From the NCBI GenBank assembly GCA_012862575.1, contig BLSF01000030.1:458896-522895 (forward strand): a stretch of DNA of 64,000 bases. Direction: 5' to 3'. Under the pieces are notes generated by a model. It saw nothing but the letters and a program-made list of their open reading frames with translations, was not told where the DNA came from and did no database searches. Positions 62,301 to 64,000 of this stretch are shown here, in pieces. Within the stretch, counting starts at the first letter, position 1; the number at the start of each line of letters is the position of its first letter. The translations under genes were made by a program, and so were the position numbers. Origin of the DNA: Parietichytrium sp. I65-24A (taxonomy: Eukaryota > Sar > Bigyra > Thraustochytrida > Thraustochytriidae).

Positions 62301-63831
62301 TGAACAGGTGACAGATGGATTTCCAGCGGCAGTAACCCCCAAAGTGCTCAAATCTTTTCATCTTGCCAACGCTGATGCCCAAAAACACTTTCTGCGGCAG
62401 TGCGCCGTGCTTACTTCGCTGCGAGACGCAAACGTGGCCCGAGTGGAAAGTGTATTCCTGGATCGCGAAGCGAACCTTGGGTGCATTCTCATGCCCTTCT
62501 ACGAGAACGGTGACCTAGATGCGTGGCTCAAGTCGACTCCACCGACGGCAAGGGAGATACCGAGGTGCAAGTCGCTAGCCATGGATATACTTGAAGCTTT
62601 AAGCAGGATTCATTCGGCGGGTCACGTTCATTGCGACTTGAAGCCACACAACGTATTCCTCACGCGGTCATTCCGCGCCGTTCTTGGAGACTTTGACGGG
62701 TTGCAGAAGGATGGTCGGACGCTTACAACAAACCTCCAAGTAACACTGGACTATCTCGCTCCGGAGCTAAGGGACGGGTCGCAACACAGGGTCACTCCGG
62801 CTGTGGACATGTACGCCTATGGAAGAATTCTGAAGAAGTTACTGGATGGGGTCACAGAAGAGAGTAGTGGGTGCAGTGCCCTGATTTCAAGTTTAATGAG
62901 TGATGATCCTCTCGCGCGACCGACAGCAAACGAAGTTTTGCAAGACGATTTCTTTACTGAAAAGCCTGCTGAGACCCGTGACTGTTCTGCGTGCTGGGAT
63001 ACGTGTCTTCAGCAGAACTCGATCGCATGTGGTAGTGGCTCGCATTGCTTGTGCAAGGCATGTCTAACAAACCTTGTGAGAAGCGGTGTCAACCCCGAAA
63101 CAATTACAATGGACGGCACTATGCAGTGTTGCATGCCTGAGTGCCAAGCACTGCTCTCATCTAGCTCGATCGCGTCCTTGTTGCCCGAATCCGAATGGGG
63201 GATGCTTCTCAAGGTGGCTGCAGATAAACAGGAGGCTCGTCTCCAGCTCGATTTTGCAAAGACGCTAAAGGAGGAGCTCAAGAAGAGTATTGACGACCAG
63301 TCCTTGCTTTTGCACCGAAACAAAATTATTAATGAGATCCTTACTTTGCAGTGCCCCTCATGCAAGAAGGCATTCGTAGACTTTGACGCGTGTTTTGCAG
63401 TGCAGTGCACTGATGAACTGGGAAATGGTTGCAAGACTTACTTTTGCGCGTGGTGCCTTGCAAATTGTGGACCAAACAGCGAGCCTGCACACGACCATGT
63501 AGCGAACTGCCCCTCGAATCGATCAAGGGACGTAGATGTGCACTTTGGCGATCTCGCGGAGCTCGACAAGGAGATGAAACGCCTGCGCGCCAAGAGACTC
63601 GGAGAGTATTGGGCCGCCGAGATCTCCGGTCGCGCGAGCAAGGAAGTGGAAAATGGTCTCAAGTCTATTCTACTTGGGTTTCGTGACTCGATAGATTTCG
63701 AGTTTCTACCCACTCATCTTGCGGAGTTTTTTCGGAGGTCGAGAAAAAGAAAAGCAAAATCGCAGAGATGGAAAGGTGGCAGGACCAAGGCAATTAAAAA
63801 AAATCGCCGTCGGGGTCGGGGTCAGGAATGA
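59326..63831 (+). CDS. LRR / coiled-coil / kinase-like / RING-Rcat protein, nine exons
   Basis: Exons: 59326-59354 (start, tentative), 59490-59573, 59669-59752, 59856-59942, 60046-60129, 60231-60314, 60418-60501, 60602-60685, 60783-63831; 1222 residues, all eight introns phase 2 and GT-AG. Residues about 10-207 are seven LRRs of the NLRC3/ribonuclease-inhibitor type (NxIGxEGASAIGRALEKNTALT). A Lys/Glu/Arg coiled coil follows (about 220-275), then helices to about 690. The kinase-like domain (about 691-931) has a candidate Lys727, HCDLKPHN (Asp825), DFD instead of DFG (843-845), APE and ARPTANEVL. RING Cys/His at 941-994; a Rcat-like finger at 1064-1116 has C-x4-C with candidate catalytic Cys1077. 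A basic tail ends the protein. I infer an innate-sensor-like ubiquitin ligase. Confidence 0.8.
59490..60685 (+). repeat. Tandem array of single-LRR exons and matching introns
   Basis: Seven exon-intron units with a period of 179-190 bp. Exons are 84 bp (28 codons) except the third, 87 bp. Each ends two bases into a codon (TTG-GA, TTG-AG, TTG-AT or TTG-CA) before GTACGTG or a near variant, and each begins T-CTT after an acceptor that is usually TGTAATGAAATAG. Introns following exons 2-7 are 95, 103, 103, 101, 103 and 100 bp. The last two-thirds of exons 5-8 share the same 42-bp block (GAAGGAGCATCAG... to AAGAACACT). Variation is concentrated at the exon ends, in the codons around xLxLxxNxIGx. 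Confidence 0.93.
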
Positions 63832-64000
63832 AGGCGAAGACGCAGGCGAACGAAACAGGCAGTTAACAGCAAGCGCTTTCATGACACGGCTCCATCTCTG
63901 CTAGGGAGGTAAAGATCCTGCCTTGGAGTCTCGGAAGATGCAATTTTCGTAAGTTTCTGCCTTCGTAATTGCGATACCTTTACGCGAATCTGATTTCTCT
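63832..64000. other. 3' flank of the LRR-kinase gene
   Basis: 169 bp to the window edge, downstream of the TGA at 63829-63831. Nothing coding is established. Confidence 0.5.

Overview
The window is nuclear DNA from a eukaryotic microbe. Evidence for this: start codons sit in animal/plant-type contexts (purine at -3, often xAAAATG), GT-AG introns of 65-135 bp are present, genes are mostly single-exon with about 24 loci in 64 kb, and microsatellites are abundant between genes. The gene set (fused DHFR-TS, two-domain HPPK-DHPS, NRT2-type nitrate transporter, AMPK gamma, membralin, TMEM128, HROB, TCP11) fits a protist of the stramenopile kind, with thraustochytrids/labyrinthulomycetes a plausible but unproven home. 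TCP11, a TCP10/CPAP G-box-like protein, an IQ/WW protein and an EF-hand protein hint at a flagellated cell stage (inference).

Layout. 0-15 kb: secreted aspartic protease (-), TCP11 protein (-), a four-TM protein (+) converging on a seven-TM GPCR-like protein (-), a small type I membrane protein (+), ZIP transporter 1 (-). 16-25 kb: a Harbinger-type transposase relative lacking its last catalytic residue (-), a voltage-sensor-only membrane protein (+), HPPK-DHPS (+, one intron), AMPK gamma (-). 27-34 kb: ZIP transporter 2 (+), an At4g15545/NAIP1-like protein with an Asn-Glu microsatellite (-), IQ/WW protein (+), WD40 protein (-). 36-49 kb: myristoylated TCP10-like protein (-), nitrate transporter (+), membralin (+, one intron), HROB-like recombination factor (-), EF-hand protein (-, two introns). 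49-55 kb: TMEM128 (+), DHFR-TS (-, one intron), a broken coiled-coil membrane-protein frame with two in-frame stops. 55-64 kb: a large RCC1-like repeat receptor (+) and an LRR / kinase / RING-Rcat gene (+).

The standout is the last gene (about 59.3-63.8 kb). Seven consecutive small exons each encode exactly one leucine-rich repeat (six of 84 bp, one of 87 bp). They are separated by 95-103 bp introns that all interrupt the same codon position (phase 2). Two of these introns differ at one base in 103. Within the exons the backbone is almost invariant in DNA, while variation is concentrated in the bases just after each acceptor and just before each donor, which encode the xLxLxxN strand of the LRR. 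The array is spliced to a coiled coil, a kinase-like domain (HCD...DFD...APE) and a RING plus Rcat-like ubiquitin-ligase module. This looks like an exon-cassette receptor able to change repeat number and recognition surface, coupled to phosphorylation and ubiquitin signalling. It carries 8 of the 13 introns I can place; most other genes have none.

Metabolic links: HPPK-DHPS and DHFR-TS together cover the late folate and thymidylate pathway; NRT2 imports nitrate; two divergent ZIP paralogues move zinc or other metals; AMPK gamma senses energy state. Many of the longest open frames begin at TTG or GTG; I moved those starts to the first in-frame ATG.
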